Source: Streptomyces decoyicus (lineage in GTDB: Bacteria; Actinomycetota; Actinomycetes; Streptomycetales; Streptomycetaceae). From it: DNA of 64,000 nucleotides. The DNA is taken from contig NZ_CP082301.1 of NCBI RefSeq assembly GCF_019880305.1, forward strand, positions 6,510,001 to 6,574,000. The letters run 5' to 3'. A program made the position numbers and the translations under genes. Positions 54,851 through 63,762 of the stretch are shown here, piece after piece. The notes under the pieces are model-generated. The model was not told where the DNA came from, ran no database searches, and saw nothing but the letters and a program-made list of their open reading frames with translations. Each line of letters starts with the position of its first letter. The first letter of the stretch is position 1.

Positions 54851-54914
54851 GCGAGAACGGGAGCGGGAACGGGAGGGAACGGGGCGCTACGGCGCTGTGA
54901 CGACCGCTACCGGC

Positions 54915-55805
54915 TCAGAAGGGGTACCACCGCACAGTCGCGTCCTTGTCGCGCAGTGAGGCGATCCTGCGCCGGAACTCCGTGAGTGCCGCCGGGTTTC
55001 CGGGCGCGTGCTGGGAGACCCAGGCGCAGCTCGCCGTCTCCCGGGACCCGCGCAGCACGGCGCAGCCCTCCCAGTCCCGTACGTCCCAGCCGTAGACGGA
55101 CACAAAGGTGTCGTACGCGTCCGGGGACAGGCCGTAGCGGTCCCGGCTCAGCGCCATCACGACCAGGTCGTGTTCCCGCAGATCGGAGGAGAAGGTTTCC
55201 AGGTCGACCAGCACCGGTCCGTCGGGGCCGACATGAACGTTGCGGGTCAGCGCATCGCCGTGGATGGGGCCGCGGGGCAGATGCGGCTCCAGAGCGGTGG
55301 CGGCCGCCGCGAACGCATCCCGCCGCCCGCGCAGATACTCCGCGTCCGGCGCCGCCACGGCGTCGCCGGCCAGCCGCAGCCAGCGCTCGACGCCACCGAG
55401 CAGTTCGCGCCGGGGCAGCGTGAACGGCGGCTCCGGCAGGGCGTGGACCAGCTTCAGCAGGGCGGCGAGATCGTCCGGCCCGGCGGGGCGGACGGCCTCC
55501 GGAAGCCGCTTCCAGTACGTCACGGGATGCCCGTCGACCAAGGTGGCCACGGGCTCCGCGGCCCGTACGGCCGGCACGCCCTCGGCCGCCAGCCACTGCG
55601 CGACGCCGAGCTCCCGCTCGGCCCGCTCCAGGAGTTCGGCGCTGCGGCCCACCCGTACGACCGGCCCGTGGTCGCGGAGGGCGAACACGGCGTTCTCGCC
55701 GAGCGAGAGCAGCGCGGCATCGGCTGCCGCATCGGGGCGTCCGGCCGCGGCCAGTACGTCCCGGGCGCGCGCCTCCGTGAAGGCGGCGGGGCTCGGTCCG
55801 GTCAT
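54915..55805 (-). CDS. APH-family phosphotransferase
   Basis: A 296-residue kinase-like protein. The catalytic loop is GPIHGDALTRNVHV (Asp of HGD) and the metal-binding segment is VLVDLETFSSDLREHDLVV. N-terminal ENAVFALRDHGPVVRVGRSA and TYWKRLPEAVRP fit the ATP-binding lobe. This fold phosphorylates small molecules, among them aminoglycosides, choline and homoserine; the sequence does not say which. Convergent with the exonuclease, 64 bp between stops. Confidence 0.87.
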   Translation of the reverse strand: MTGPSPAAFTEARARDVLAAAGRPDAAADAALLSLGENAVFALRDHGPVVRVGRSAELLERAERELGVAQWLAAEGVPAVRAAEPVATLVDGHPVTYWKRLPEAVRPAGPDDLAALLKLVHALPEPPFTLPRRELLGGVERWLRLAGDAVAAPDAEYLRGRRDAFAAAATALEPHLPRGPIHGDALTRNVHVGPDGPVLVDLETFSSDLREHDLVVMALSRDRYGLSPDAYDTFVSVYGWDVRDWEGCAVLRGSRETASCAWVSQHAPGNPAALTEFRRRIASLRDKDATVRWYPF

Positions 55806-55866
55806 CGGGATGCCTCCTGCGGTGCGTGAACGCGACCAGTGTCGCAGGTCCGCCGGGCAGCTCCAG

Positions 55867-56036
55867 GGCCTGTCGTCAAAGTCCCGTCTGCCTCGCGGCG
55901 CTCCCCATCTGCCGCTGGGAGCTTCCCCCAGGCGCGCACGCTCTCCGTATCAGGACGACCCTCCGCCTTGCGTCGCACGCGCCAGACGCCGCGAGGCCCG
56001 CCCTACGGGCGAACGACGGGACTTTGAAGACAGGCC
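55867..56036. mobile_element. MITE-like element, 170 bp
   Basis: 22-bp terminal inverted repeats: GGCCTGTCGTCAAAGTCCCG at 55867-55886 (plus TC) and GGGACTTTGAAGACAGGCC at 56018-56036 (arm from 56015), with one mismatch. Direct CCAG copies flank it (55863-55866 and 56037-56040), like a target-site duplication. A second inner pair, GCCTCGCGGCG/CGCCGCGAGGC, extends the foldback. It has no ORF. Similar elements are common in Streptomyces genomes as I recall. It takes up about a third of the 508-bp gap before the sugar transporter operon; the remainder (56041-56155) shows nothing clear. Confidence 0.75.
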
Positions 56037-56155
56037 CCAGGAGACCGCCCAGGTGAGGAGATCCTTCAAGGAATCCGGCCGGGACCTTGACTGAGGTGGC
56101 CGCCGTCACGACGATGACGGCGGCCGGAAGCGGCCGACGGGGCAGAGGGGGAGCG

Positions 56156-56317
56156 ATGGCAGACGTGCCAACGAGTCGACGCGGAGCACCGGCGAGTGAC
56201 GATAACGCCGCAGAGGCGCGTGCCAGACCCCGCGCGCCCGGCCCGGTCCCCACGACAGGCCCTGGGTCACACCCCGGCGGACCGACCGCGCCGTGTCCTG
56301 AGGAGCCCCTGCTGTGA
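56156..56317 (+). CDS. Possible 53-codon ORF coupled to the sugar permease
   Basis: ATG 56156 follows GGGGGAG, but only two bases separate them. The stop overlaps the permease GTG (GTGA). The product is Arg/Pro/Ala-rich with no recognisable domain, so it may be chance. The permease has its own GAGGAG eight bases ahead of the GTG and does not need it. Confidence 0.2.
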   Translation: MADVPTSRRGAPASDDNAAEARARPRAPGPVPTTGPGSHPGGPTAPCPEEPLL

Positions 56318-57255
56318 CCCTGGCGACCGCGCCACAGCGGTCCACCGCATCGGCCGCGGACGGCACTGCCCGGCGTCGGCGTGACCACGGCGTCTGGTTC
56401 CTGGTGCTGCCCGCACTGATCCCGATCCTGGTACTGAGCGCGGGGCCGCTGCTCTACGGCATCGGGCTGGCCTTCACCGACGCCCAGTCGGGCCGGACCC
56501 AGGCCACCCGTTTCGTGGGGCTGTTGAACTTCTCCGACCTGTTCCAGGACTCCTTGTTCTGGGACTCCTTCCGGATCGGACTGGTGTGGGCCTTCGGGGT
56601 CACCGTCCCGCAGTTCGTCCTCGCCCTTGGTCTTGCCCTGCTGCTCAACCTCAATCTGCGGCTGCGCTGGCTGGCCCGCGCCCTGGCGATCATTCCGTGG
56701 GCGATGCCGGAGGTCGTCGTCGGCATCATGTGGCGGCTGGTCTACCACCCGGATGCCGGCATCCTGAACGAGACGCTGCGCGGCCTCGGCCTGTCGGGAG
56801 CCGGCGACGGCCGGGACTGGCTGAGCGGCCTGGCCACAGCACTGCCCGCGGTCATCGTCGTCGGCGTGTGGGCCGGGATGCCGCAGACCACCGTCACCCT
56901 CCTGGCCGGCCTCCAGAACGTGCCACGCGAATTGCACGAGGCCGCCGCCATGGACGGCGCCGGCGCCTGGCGCCGCTTCCGTACCGTCACCTGGCCCGCC
57001 CTCAGGCCCATCGCGCTCGCCGTCACCGCGCTCAACTTCATCTGGAATTTCAATTCCTTCGCCCTGGTCTTCGTGCTGACCGACGGCGGGCCCGGCGGCC
57101 GGACCCGGCTGCCGATGCTCTTCGCCTACGAAGAGGCCTTCCGTTACGGGCAGTTCGGTTATGCCGCCACCATGGGCCTGGCGATGGTCGCGGTGATCTC
57201 GGTCCTGCTGGCCGTCTACCTGGCCGGCCGGCTGAAGGGGGACGACGAGCGGTGA
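56314..57255 (+). CDS. Carbohydrate ABC transporter permease, MalF type
   Basis: A 313-residue inner-membrane permease with six helices (first: WFLVLPALIPILVLSAGPLL). The EAA loop is readable (ELHEAAAMDGAGAWRRFRTV). It forms the channel with the next gene, whose start it overlaps. GTG 56314 is preceded by GAGGAG at eight bases. The operon has no ATPase gene; Streptomyces sugar importers of this class usually share the ATPase MsiK. The sugar cannot be named. Confidence 0.92.
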   Translation: MTLATAPQRSTASAADGTARRRRDHGVWFLVLPALIPILVLSAGPLLYGIGLAFTDAQSGRTQATRFVGLLNFSDLFQDSLFWDSFRIGLVWAFGVTVPQFVLALGLALLLNLNLRLRWLARALAIIPWAMPEVVVGIMWRLVYHPDAGILNETLRGLGLSGAGDGRDWLSGLATALPAVIVVGVWAGMPQTTVTLLAGLQNVPRELHEAAAMDGAGAWRRFRTVTWPALRPIALAVTALNFIWNFNSFALVFVLTDGGPGGRTRLPMLFAYEEAFRYGQFGYAATMGLAMVAVISVLLAVYLAGRLKGDDER

Positions 57256-58235
57256 GCGGCACCCAAGACAGCGGCAGCACGGACATCGGCGGAGCCAAAG
57301 GCAGCGGGACAGGCGGCGACGGGACGAAGGAGGGCGGCGGCACGAAGGACCTCGGTGCCCCGGGACGCGGCAGCGCCCCGCGTGGTGCGGGGCGCGCCGG
57401 CACCGCGCGCCGCACCGCCACCCGCACCGGCCAGTACGCCGCACTCCTCGGCTATCTCGTCTTCCTCGCCTTTCCCTTCCTCTGGCTGATCTCCACCGCC
57501 TTCAAGCCGCCGCGGGAACTCGGGAGCATGCATCCCACGTGGATACCCGAGGCGCCCACCCTGGAGAACTTCCACCAGGCCTTCGCACAGCAGCCGCTGC
57601 CGGCTGCCGCGGGCAACAGCCTGCTGGCCGCGGCGGTCTCCGCGCTGATCGCGATCGTGCTGGCGACCCCGATGGCGTACGTCCTGGGCCGCTACCGCAA
57701 CCGTCTCTCGCGGGCGGCCACCGGCTGGGTCGTGATCAGCCAGGCCTTCCCGCTCGTCTTGGTGATCATCCCGCTGTTCCTGATCCTGAAGGGACTCCAT
57801 CTGGTGGACTCCCGGACCGGCTTGATCATGGTCTATGTGGTCTGGTCACTGCCGTTCGCCCTGTGGATGCTGACCGGCTATGTCCGTTCCGTACCACCCG
57901 AGTTGGAGGAGGCGGCGGCCGTGGACGGTGCCGGCCGGCTGCGTACGCTCGTCTCGGTCACCGCACCGCTGCTCGCGCCGGGCATCGTCGCCACCGCGCT
58001 CTTCTCCTTCATCACCGCCTGGAACGAGTTCTTCTTCGCCCTGGTCCTGCTGAAGTCTCCGGAGAAACAGACCCTGCCGGTCGTGCTGACCCACTTCCTC
58101 GGGTCGGAGGGAGTCGCCGACCTCGGCCCGCTCGCCGCCGCCGCACTGCTCGCCACCCTTCCGAGCCTGCTCCTCTTCGCCGTCATCCAGCGACGGATCA
58201 CGGGCGGCATGCTCGCCGGGGCGGTGAAGAGCTGA
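57252..58235 (+). CDS. Carbohydrate ABC transporter permease, MalG type
   Basis: A 327-residue permease. The first ~55 residues are Gly/Thr/Lys-rich and hydrophilic, an unusual extension. Then come six helices (YAALLGYLVFLAFPFLWLIS first) and the EAA loop PPELEEAAAVDGAGRLRTLV. GTG 57252 overlaps the TGA of the MalF-type gene, and its own TGA overlaps the ATG of the binding-protein gene. The three should be one translated unit. Confidence 0.92.
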   Translation: MSGTQDSGSTDIGGAKGSGTGGDGTKEGGGTKDLGAPGRGSAPRGAGRAGTARRTATRTGQYAALLGYLVFLAFPFLWLISTAFKPPRELGSMHPTWIPEAPTLENFHQAFAQQPLPAAAGNSLLAAAVSALIAIVLATPMAYVLGRYRNRLSRAATGWVVISQAFPLVLVIIPLFLILKGLHLVDSRTGLIMVYVVWSLPFALWMLTGYVRSVPPELEEAAAVDGAGRLRTLVSVTAPLLAPGIVATALFSFITAWNEFFFALVLLKSPEKQTLPVVLTHFLGSEGVADLGPLAAAALLATLPSLLLFAVIQRRITGGMLAGAVKS

Positions 58236-59563
58236 TGCGGCACGCCAACGCACCCACGCCTCCGGCCCGTTTCACCCGGCGGGGTCTGCTCGCGACCGCC
58301 GCCGCGCTGCCCGCCGCGGCCCTGCTGCCGGGCTGCTCCGGCGACCGCCGTGGGCGCCCGGACGGCGGCCGGATCACCCTGCGCTTCCAGTCCCTGGCCT
58401 GGCAGCAGGATTCTCTCAAGGCCAACAAACGACTGGTCGCCGAGTGGAACAGGCAACACCCCGACGTCCAGGTGCAGTACGTCCAGGGCGCCTGGCCCAC
58501 CGTCCACGACCAGCTGCTGACCTCCTTCGAGGGCGGTGAGGCGCCGGACGTCATCCACGACGCCTCCGACGACCTCGCGGACTTCGCCTACGGCGGGGAC
58601 CTCGCCGACCTCACCACCCTCCTGCCGCCGCGCCTCACCCGCGACATCCCCCGGCAGAGCTGGGAGACCGCCACGTTCGACGGCAAGATCTACGGCGTCC
58701 CGTTCCTCCAGGAACCGCGGGTGCTGATCGCGAACCGCGCGAAGCTGCAACGGTCCCAAGTCCGCATCCCGACCGCCGAACACCCCTGGACCTGGGAGGA
58801 GTTCGAGGAGGTGGCGCAGCGGCTGACCCGCGGCGCCGAGTACGGCGTCGCCTGGCCGCTGAAGGAACCGGTCTCGGCCACCCTCAACCTCGCCCTGTCC
58901 ACCGGCGGCCGGATGTTCCACCGCCGCCCCGACGGCAGGGTGGAGGTCCGGTTCGACGCCGTCGACCAGCTGGTACCGCGCACCATCCACGACCAGGTGA
59001 ACGTCGACCGCAGTGCCTCCCGTACGACCCTGGGCATGGGCGGCTCCGACACCCTCCCGGGCTTTTTCGCCGGACGCTATGCGATGGTGCCGCTCGGCTT
59101 CTCCTACCGTCAGCAGATCGCCCAGCAGGCGCCCGAGGGCTTCGACTGGACGGTGCTGCCGGCCCCCAAGGGCACCGCGCTCGACCAGGGGGTGAGCCCG
59201 CAGACCCTGTCGATCGCCGAGGACTGCCCGCACAAGGAAGCGGCGATGGCCTTCATCGATTTCCTCCTCCGCCCGCCGAACATGGTCCGGCTGGCCCTGG
59301 GGGACTGGCTGTTGCCGACGGGCCGGGAGGCGCTGAAGGATCCGGCGCTACGGGTCGCCCGGTACGACTGGGCGACGGGCACCGCCCTGGCGAGTTCCCT
59401 CCGCTCCGCCCCGGCGCAGTCCGTCCGCGGTTATCCGGAGTGGAAGGACAAGATCGCCACCCCTGGACTTCAGGAGTACTACAGCGGCGCGATCGGCCTG
59501 GACACCTTGCGGAAGCGGCTCGTCGAGGACGGCAATCTGGTCCTCGCCCGGTACCAGCGCTGA
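58235..59563 (+). CDS. Sugar ABC transporter substrate-binding lipoprotein
   Basis: A 442-residue binding protein. N-terminus: RR at 15-16 in FTRRGLLATAAALPAAALL and the lipobox LLPGC with C34, so export probably by Tat and anchoring by lipid. The mature part matches cluster-B extracellular solute-binding proteins (WNRQHPDVQVQYVQGAW, then GGEAPDVIHDASDDLADFAY). It is the last gene of the operon (TGATG overlap with the permease), whereas most such operons start with it. The ligand is unknown. Confidence 0.92.
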   Translation: MRHANAPTPPARFTRRGLLATAAALPAAALLPGCSGDRRGRPDGGRITLRFQSLAWQQDSLKANKRLVAEWNRQHPDVQVQYVQGAWPTVHDQLLTSFEGGEAPDVIHDASDDLADFAYGGDLADLTTLLPPRLTRDIPRQSWETATFDGKIYGVPFLQEPRVLIANRAKLQRSQVRIPTAEHPWTWEEFEEVAQRLTRGAEYGVAWPLKEPVSATLNLALSTGGRMFHRRPDGRVEVRFDAVDQLVPRTIHDQVNVDRSASRTTLGMGGSDTLPGFFAGRYAMVPLGFSYRQQIAQQAPEGFDWTVLPAPKGTALDQGVSPQTLSIAEDCPHKEAAMAFIDFLLRPPNMVRLALGDWLLPTGREALKDPALRVARYDWATGTALASSLRSAPAQSVRGYPEWKDKIATPGLQEYYSGAIGLDTLRKRLVEDGNLVLARYQR

Positions 59564-59617
59564 CGGGGGACGCGCTCGCATAACGACACGGCTCCGGGGC
59601 AACAGCCGGCCGATGAA

Positions 59618-59650
59618 GCCGCCCGCGGCAGCCGACGGGCCGCGGGCGGC
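59618..59650 (+). terminator. Terminator of the sugar transporter operon
   Basis: An 11-bp perfect inverted repeat (GCCGCCCGCGG and complement) with an 11-base loop, 55 bp after the binding-protein stop. No U-tract, as is usual here. Confidence 0.7.
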
Positions 59651-59808
59651 CCCGCCCACAACAAGTCCGCGATCGCCAACTCACCCTGATTCAGCCCGAC
59701 ATGGGCGGGAACGCAGCACCGACGTGACGCGTACGCGCCGCCGCGGCGTCCCCCTCGGCCTGAGGCGTCATTCACCCCGGCAACACTCTCCATTGCCGCT
59801 GTGTAAAC

Positions 59809-59835
59809 GGAGTTGAGCCCCTCCGGTTCAACTCC
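59809..59835. promoter_or_regulatory. Hairpin in the subtilisin upstream region
   Basis: GGAGTTGAGCC pairs with GGTTCAACTCC over a 5-base loop (one G-T pair), about 200 bp before the protease ATG. The 467-bp gap 59564-60030 is distinctly less GC-rich from 59800 on, as expected for a promoter region. Other than this and the terminator at 59618 I see no gene in it. The hairpin resembles a tRNA T-arm, but no other tRNA part is present. Confidence 0.4.
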
Positions 59836-60030
59836 CGGTTCCTTTTGACCGCTTCTGAAACCTTTCCCATTTCGGCGGGCTTGTTGTCTATCTCACACGC
59901 TCCGGCTGGCCTTGAATTGAACTCATCAATCAGACAGGGTTTCGAGCCAGCCCGACGTAGATCTTCCGGTCTCTTCGGGCTATTGCGCAACGCTTTCCCC
60001 CCACACCACGAACGAGGAGAACCCTCCGCA

Positions 60031-61236
60031 ATGGCTCACAAGCGTTCCAGCAAGAAGCGGCTCGTCACGGCGATATCCGCCGCGGTCGCCGCCACCGGTA
60101 TCGCCGCGGTCACCGCGGTCACCGCGGGTGCGTCGCCTGCCGCCGAAGGCAAGATTTACGGAGCCGAGGCCAAGGGTGCCGTGAACGGCAGCTACATCGT
60201 CATGCTGAAGAAGTCGGTGCGTACCGCCGAGAGCGGCGACCTGGCCTCCAAGTACGGCGGCAAGCTCAAGCGGAGTTTCACCTCCGCCATCGACGGCTTC
60301 TCGGCGACCGGCCTGAGTGCGGAAGAGGCCAGGCAGCTCGCCGCCGACCCGTCCGTCGACAAGGTCGTACAGAACAAGAAGTTCCACATCAACGAGGCTC
60401 AGGACAACCCGCCGTCGTGGGGCCTGGACCGTATCGACCAGGCGGACACCAAGGGAGACAAGAAGTACAACTACCCCGACGCCGCGGGTGAGGGCGTCAC
60501 CGCCTACGTCATCGACACCGGCATCCACATCAGCCACAAGGACTTCGGCGGTCGCGCGGCGTACGGCTTCAACGCCATCGACAAGAGCGACAAGGCCGAG
60601 GACGACAACGGCCACGGCACGCATGTCGCGGGCACCATCGGCGGTACCAAGCACGGTGTTGCCAAGAAGGCCAAGGTCGTCGCCGTCAAGGTCCTCGACG
60701 GCGAGGGCTCCGGCACCACCGAGCAGGTCGTCGCGGGCATCGACTGGGTCACCAAGAACCACAAGGGCCCCTCGGTCGCCAACATGTCGCTCGGCGGCGG
60801 CGTGGACGAGGCCCTGGACACGGCCGTGAAGAAGGCCATCGACTCCGGCGTCACCTTCGGTGTCGCGGCGGGCAACGAGTCGTCCGACGCGGGCCAGAGC
60901 TCCCCGGCGCGCGTGAAGGAAGCCATCACCGTGGCCTCCAGCACCAAGGACGACGAGCAGTCCGACTTCTCCAACTTCGGCACTGCGGTCGACCTCTACG
61001 CGCCCGGCTCCGACATCACCTCGGACTGGAACAGCGGCGACGACGCCACCAAGACCATCTCCGGTACGTCGATGGCGACCCCGCACGTCGTGGGTGCCGC
61101 CGCCGTCTACCTGGCCGGTCACAAGGACGCCAAGCCGGCGGACGTGGAGAAGGCCCTGACGGCCGGCGCCACGGCCGACAAGATCTCCAACCCGAGCGAG
61201 GGCACGCCCAACAAGCTGCTGAAGGTCGTCGAGTAA
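60031..61236 (+). CDS. Secreted S8 (subtilisin-like) serine protease with I9 propeptide
   Basis: A 401-residue secreted pre-pro-protease. ATG 60031 has GAGGAG at about ten bases; the frame is open upstream, but the signal peptide (KKRLVTAISAAVAATGIAAV) fixes the start. An I9 propeptide domain (GSYIVMLKKSVRTAESGDLA to about residue 120) precedes the mature S8 domain starting near SWGLDRIDQ. The catalytic triad is D162 (VIDTGIHISH), H195 (NGHGTHVAGT) and S347 (SGTSMATPHVVG). Lys-rich compared with its neighbours. Likely an extracellular nutrient or developmental protease. It stands alone. Confidence 0.95.
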   Translation: MAHKRSSKKRLVTAISAAVAATGIAAVTAVTAGASPAAEGKIYGAEAKGAVNGSYIVMLKKSVRTAESGDLASKYGGKLKRSFTSAIDGFSATGLSAEEARQLAADPSVDKVVQNKKFHINEAQDNPPSWGLDRIDQADTKGDKKYNYPDAAGEGVTAYVIDTGIHISHKDFGGRAAYGFNAIDKSDKAEDDNGHGTHVAGTIGGTKHGVAKKAKVVAVKVLDGEGSGTTEQVVAGIDWVTKNHKGPSVANMSLGGGVDEALDTAVKKAIDSGVTFGVAAGNESSDAGQSSPARVKEAITVASSTKDDEQSDFSNFGTAVDLYAPGSDITSDWNSGDDATKTISGTSMATPHVVGAAAVYLAGHKDAKPADVEKALTAGATADKISNPSEGTPNKLLKVVE

Positions 61237-61259
61237 CCAGCTCACGTCCTCAGCTCCAC

Positions 61260-61304
61260 ACGCCGGCCGTCGCGCTCGCCCCCACGGGGCGCGGCGGCCG
61301 GCGT
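61260..61304. terminator. Bidirectional terminator after the S8 protease
   Basis: ACGCCGGCCG and CGGCCGGCGT (perfect 10-bp arms), with a smaller CGCCCC/GGGGCG hairpin inside, between the convergent protease (61236) and DUF4328 (61391) stops. Confidence 0.75.
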
Positions 61305-61390
61305 CGTTGTGCGTTCCGCGACGGCGTGCGTCGAGCGGGCTCGGGCATGATGTGCAGGGCGTGCCGCCGTCCGCAGTGGCACGCGTGTCC

Positions 61391-62071
61391 TCAGCTGCCG
61401 GGGCTCACCTGCTGCATACGGGACAGCTTCCGCACGAAGAGAATCCCGAGTACAGCCGCCGCGATATCGAGCAGATCGGAAAGCATCACGACGCTCGTGG
61501 CCTGCTGGAGCGCGTGCGGTGTCTCCGGGTTCCTGTAGAGAGCGGCGCCGGCCCTGCTGACCACCAAGGCCGCGATCCACGTCGTCCACCAGGCCGACAC
61601 TCGTCGGCGCGAGACCTCACGCCAGGCACCGTCCGCCGTGGCCTGAGCGCTGGCGTCCCAGACTTCCTTGGCGAAACGGTACGGCAGCCAGAGATTGCCG
61701 ATCGGTACGAACCAGGCGCCGACGGCCCACGCCCGGTTCATGGTGCACACGTCCCGGGCGAAACCCTCGGCGTTCACGCGCACGCGGTAGAACCAGACGA
61801 TGAAGACCGGTGCCGTGGCGAGCGTGCACACCAACTGCAAGGTGCCGGCCAACCCGTAGAGGTCATCGCCCTGCGCCAGCTCGTGACGGGGCGTGGACTG
61901 CAGATTGTCCAGCAGTGCACGGATATTGAGCCCGGCGTATACGGCGAAGACGTCGACGGCGATGACCAGTGCGAGCAGCACGGTGACGGCGTTCGCGAGC
62001 CCCTTGGGCGACCGGACCGCGGAGCCTCCGGCAGATATGTCGGCAGGTAAGCCGGCAGAGCCAGATGACAT
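61391..62071 (-). CDS. DUF4328 membrane protein
   Basis: A 226-residue membrane protein of the actinobacterial DUF4328 family. ATG 62071 has GGGGG eight bases upstream; an ATG at 62086 is the alternative. Helices: AVTVLLALVIAVDVFAVYA, LAGTLQLVCTLATAPVFIVW, WWTTWIAALVVSRAGAALY and VVMLSDLLDIAAAVLGILFV. The conserved segment FVPIGNLWLPYRFAKEVWDAS is the family signature. Function unknown. Convergent with the S8 protease. Confidence 0.88.
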   Translation of the reverse strand: MSSGSAGLPADISAGGSAVRSPKGLANAVTVLLALVIAVDVFAVYAGLNIRALLDNLQSTPRHELAQGDDLYGLAGTLQLVCTLATAPVFIVWFYRVRVNAEGFARDVCTMNRAWAVGAWFVPIGNLWLPYRFAKEVWDASAQATADGAWREVSRRRVSAWWTTWIAALVVSRAGAALYRNPETPHALQQATSVVMLSDLLDIAAAVLGILFVRKLSRMQQVSPGS

Positions 62072-62327
62072 GACTGAAACCCCCATAAAAATGAAAGAGT
62101 CCGCACTTGGGCGGGCACCGGGTGACTCTATGTCATCTTCTGGGCACGGTGCACCGAACTTCCCGAAGGCTCTCCCGCATGCGGGTCGCACAGGGACGGT
62201 GAGACCGAGTGCGCGCCCAAGCTGTCCGAGCCGGCCGATCCGGCAACGTGAGAGCGATATCGCCGGGTTATCCACAGGAGGGCTCCTCCGGAAACGCGGA
62301 CGACGTCATTCGCCTACTGTCGGTGAC

Positions 62328-62528
62328 ATGCACGGAGGACTGCCGTTCATCGGCATCAGCACCATCTTCTACGGCGTGATCGGACTGTTCACGGTCGTAG
62401 TCAGCGCGATCCGCAAGACAGGGGGAGACCGAGTTGCACACCATCACCGTCATCGTGCCTGCTCACAACGAGGAGGAGGGGCTGCCCGCCACGCTGGAGT
62501 CCCTCGCGTGTCAAACGGTCCGGCCTGA
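62328..62528 (+). CDS. Possible small membrane protein before the glycosyltransferase
   Basis: ATG 62328 opens a 66-codon frame. Its first half is a credible membrane helix (FIGISTIFYGVIGLFTVVVS, then AIRKTGGDR); the second half overlaps the glycosyltransferase in another frame and is His/Arg-rich and unconvincing. It may be a real small protein whose end has been lost or frameshifted. The other part of this 362-bp gap (62072-62327) holds promoter-like sequence and no gene that I can see. Confidence 0.35.
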   Translation: MHGGLPFIGISTIFYGVIGLFTVVVSAIRKTGGDRVAHHHRHRACSQRGGGAARHAGVPRVSNGPA

Positions 62529-63521
62529 CCGGATCCTGGTCGTGGACGACGCTTCCACGGACCGCACGGGCGAGGTGGCCGCGTCACACGGCGTCACCGT
62601 GCTGCGCCCGCCGCACAATCTCGGCAGCAAGGCCAAGGCGCAGAACTACGCCCTTCCGCAGTGCACCACCGACCTCGTACTGGCCGTCGACGCGGACACC
62701 GTCCTCGCACCGGACTACATCGAGACCGTCGTGCCCGTCTTCGACGACCCCGATGTCTCGGTCGCGGCAGGCACGGTCCGCACCCGCCGCACCCACACCG
62801 TCTGGGAACGCGGACGCTCCACCGAGTATCTCTTCGGCTTCCACTGGCACCGCCCCATCCAGGCCCGCGCCAACAGCCCCATGGTCTGTTCGGGTTGCTG
62901 CTCCGTCTTCCGGCGCGACGACCTGATGGCCTTCGGCGGATTCCCCGAGCGGACCATCGTCGAAGACATGGATTACACCTGGTCGCAGCAGATCGCCGGC
63001 CGACGCGCCGTCTACGTCTCCGATGCCGTGGCCCTCGCCGCCGACCCGGAAGACCTCACCTATCTCCGCAAACAGGTCTGGCGCTGGATGGCCGGCTTCT
63101 GCCAGAACGTCCGGCTGCATCTCGGACGGCTGGTCGTGCACAACGCCTGCTGGCGGTCTGGGTGCTCCTCGCCCTCCTGGAGATCCTGACCGCACCGCTG
63201 TGGTGGGCGACGCCGTTCGTCATCACCGCGACAACCGATCAACCACCCGCGCTCGCCTTCCTCTGGTGGGCCGGAGCCGAACTCCTGCTGACCACACCAC
63301 CACTCCTCTACGCCGCCCGCCGCCGCAAACTCCCGCTGACGGGCGTGCTGTTGAACATCCCTTGCGTCTACGCAACCAAGGCGGTCAACCTCGTTTACGC
63401 CTGGAAGGCCCTCATCGTCGAACTGCTACTGGTGCCCCTCCATCTGGCGCGGGGCCTCACGGTCTACGAGAAGGGACGGGCCGATACGCGCCCGGGGCTG
63501 GCCGTCACTGCTACGGCCTGA
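62434..63521 (+). pseudogene. Family 2 glycosyltransferase with a frameshift
   Basis: TTG 62434 follows GGGGGAG. The GT-A domain is intact (TITVIVPAHNEEEGLPATLE, VVDDASTDRTGE, VLAVDADTVLAPDY for the DxD, then IVEDMDYTWSQQ and KQVWRWMAGF). After LGRLVVHN, at about 63141-63150, the frame hits a stop at 63189, while the expected C-terminal membrane helices continue in another frame (LLAVWVLLALLEILTAPLWW to the stop at 63521). One frameshift thus separates the catalytic domain from the membrane anchor. It could be a true mutation or a sequencing error. The sugar and acceptor are unknown; processive polysaccharide synthases have this layout. Confidence 0.75.
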
Positions 63522-63561
63522 ACCGGAAGGAACTCTGCCGGAGATGCCGGCCGGGGGTGGT

Positions 63562-63640
63562 CGCGGCCGGCATGGTCCGTCGGCCCTCCCGGCCGGGGGG
63601 CGCCGCGGCCCACATGGTCCGTAGGCCATCCCGGCGCCGG
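63562..63640. repeat. Imperfect direct repeat, about 37 bp, twice
   Basis: Two similar units, 42 bp apart, sharing the core CATGGTCCGTMGGCCMTCCC (first at 63571, second at 63613). The gap 63522-63762 is otherwise GC-rich with no gene that I support. Confidence 0.55.
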
Positions 63641-63762
63641 TCCCGGCCCGTGGAGTTCCGGCCGCAGGAGCACGAGTGTCGGGGGCAGGCAGTGCCGGAG
63701 ACGAGGCCCGTGCGCGCGGAGTCGTCCGACGCGCGGCAGCGCGGGCTGCTGGGGGGACGGAG

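Noticed and set aside
59809..59860. tRNA-like GGTTCAACTCC loop
   Set aside because: No acceptor stem, D-arm or anticodon arm can be drawn; it is the 3' half of a simple hairpin.
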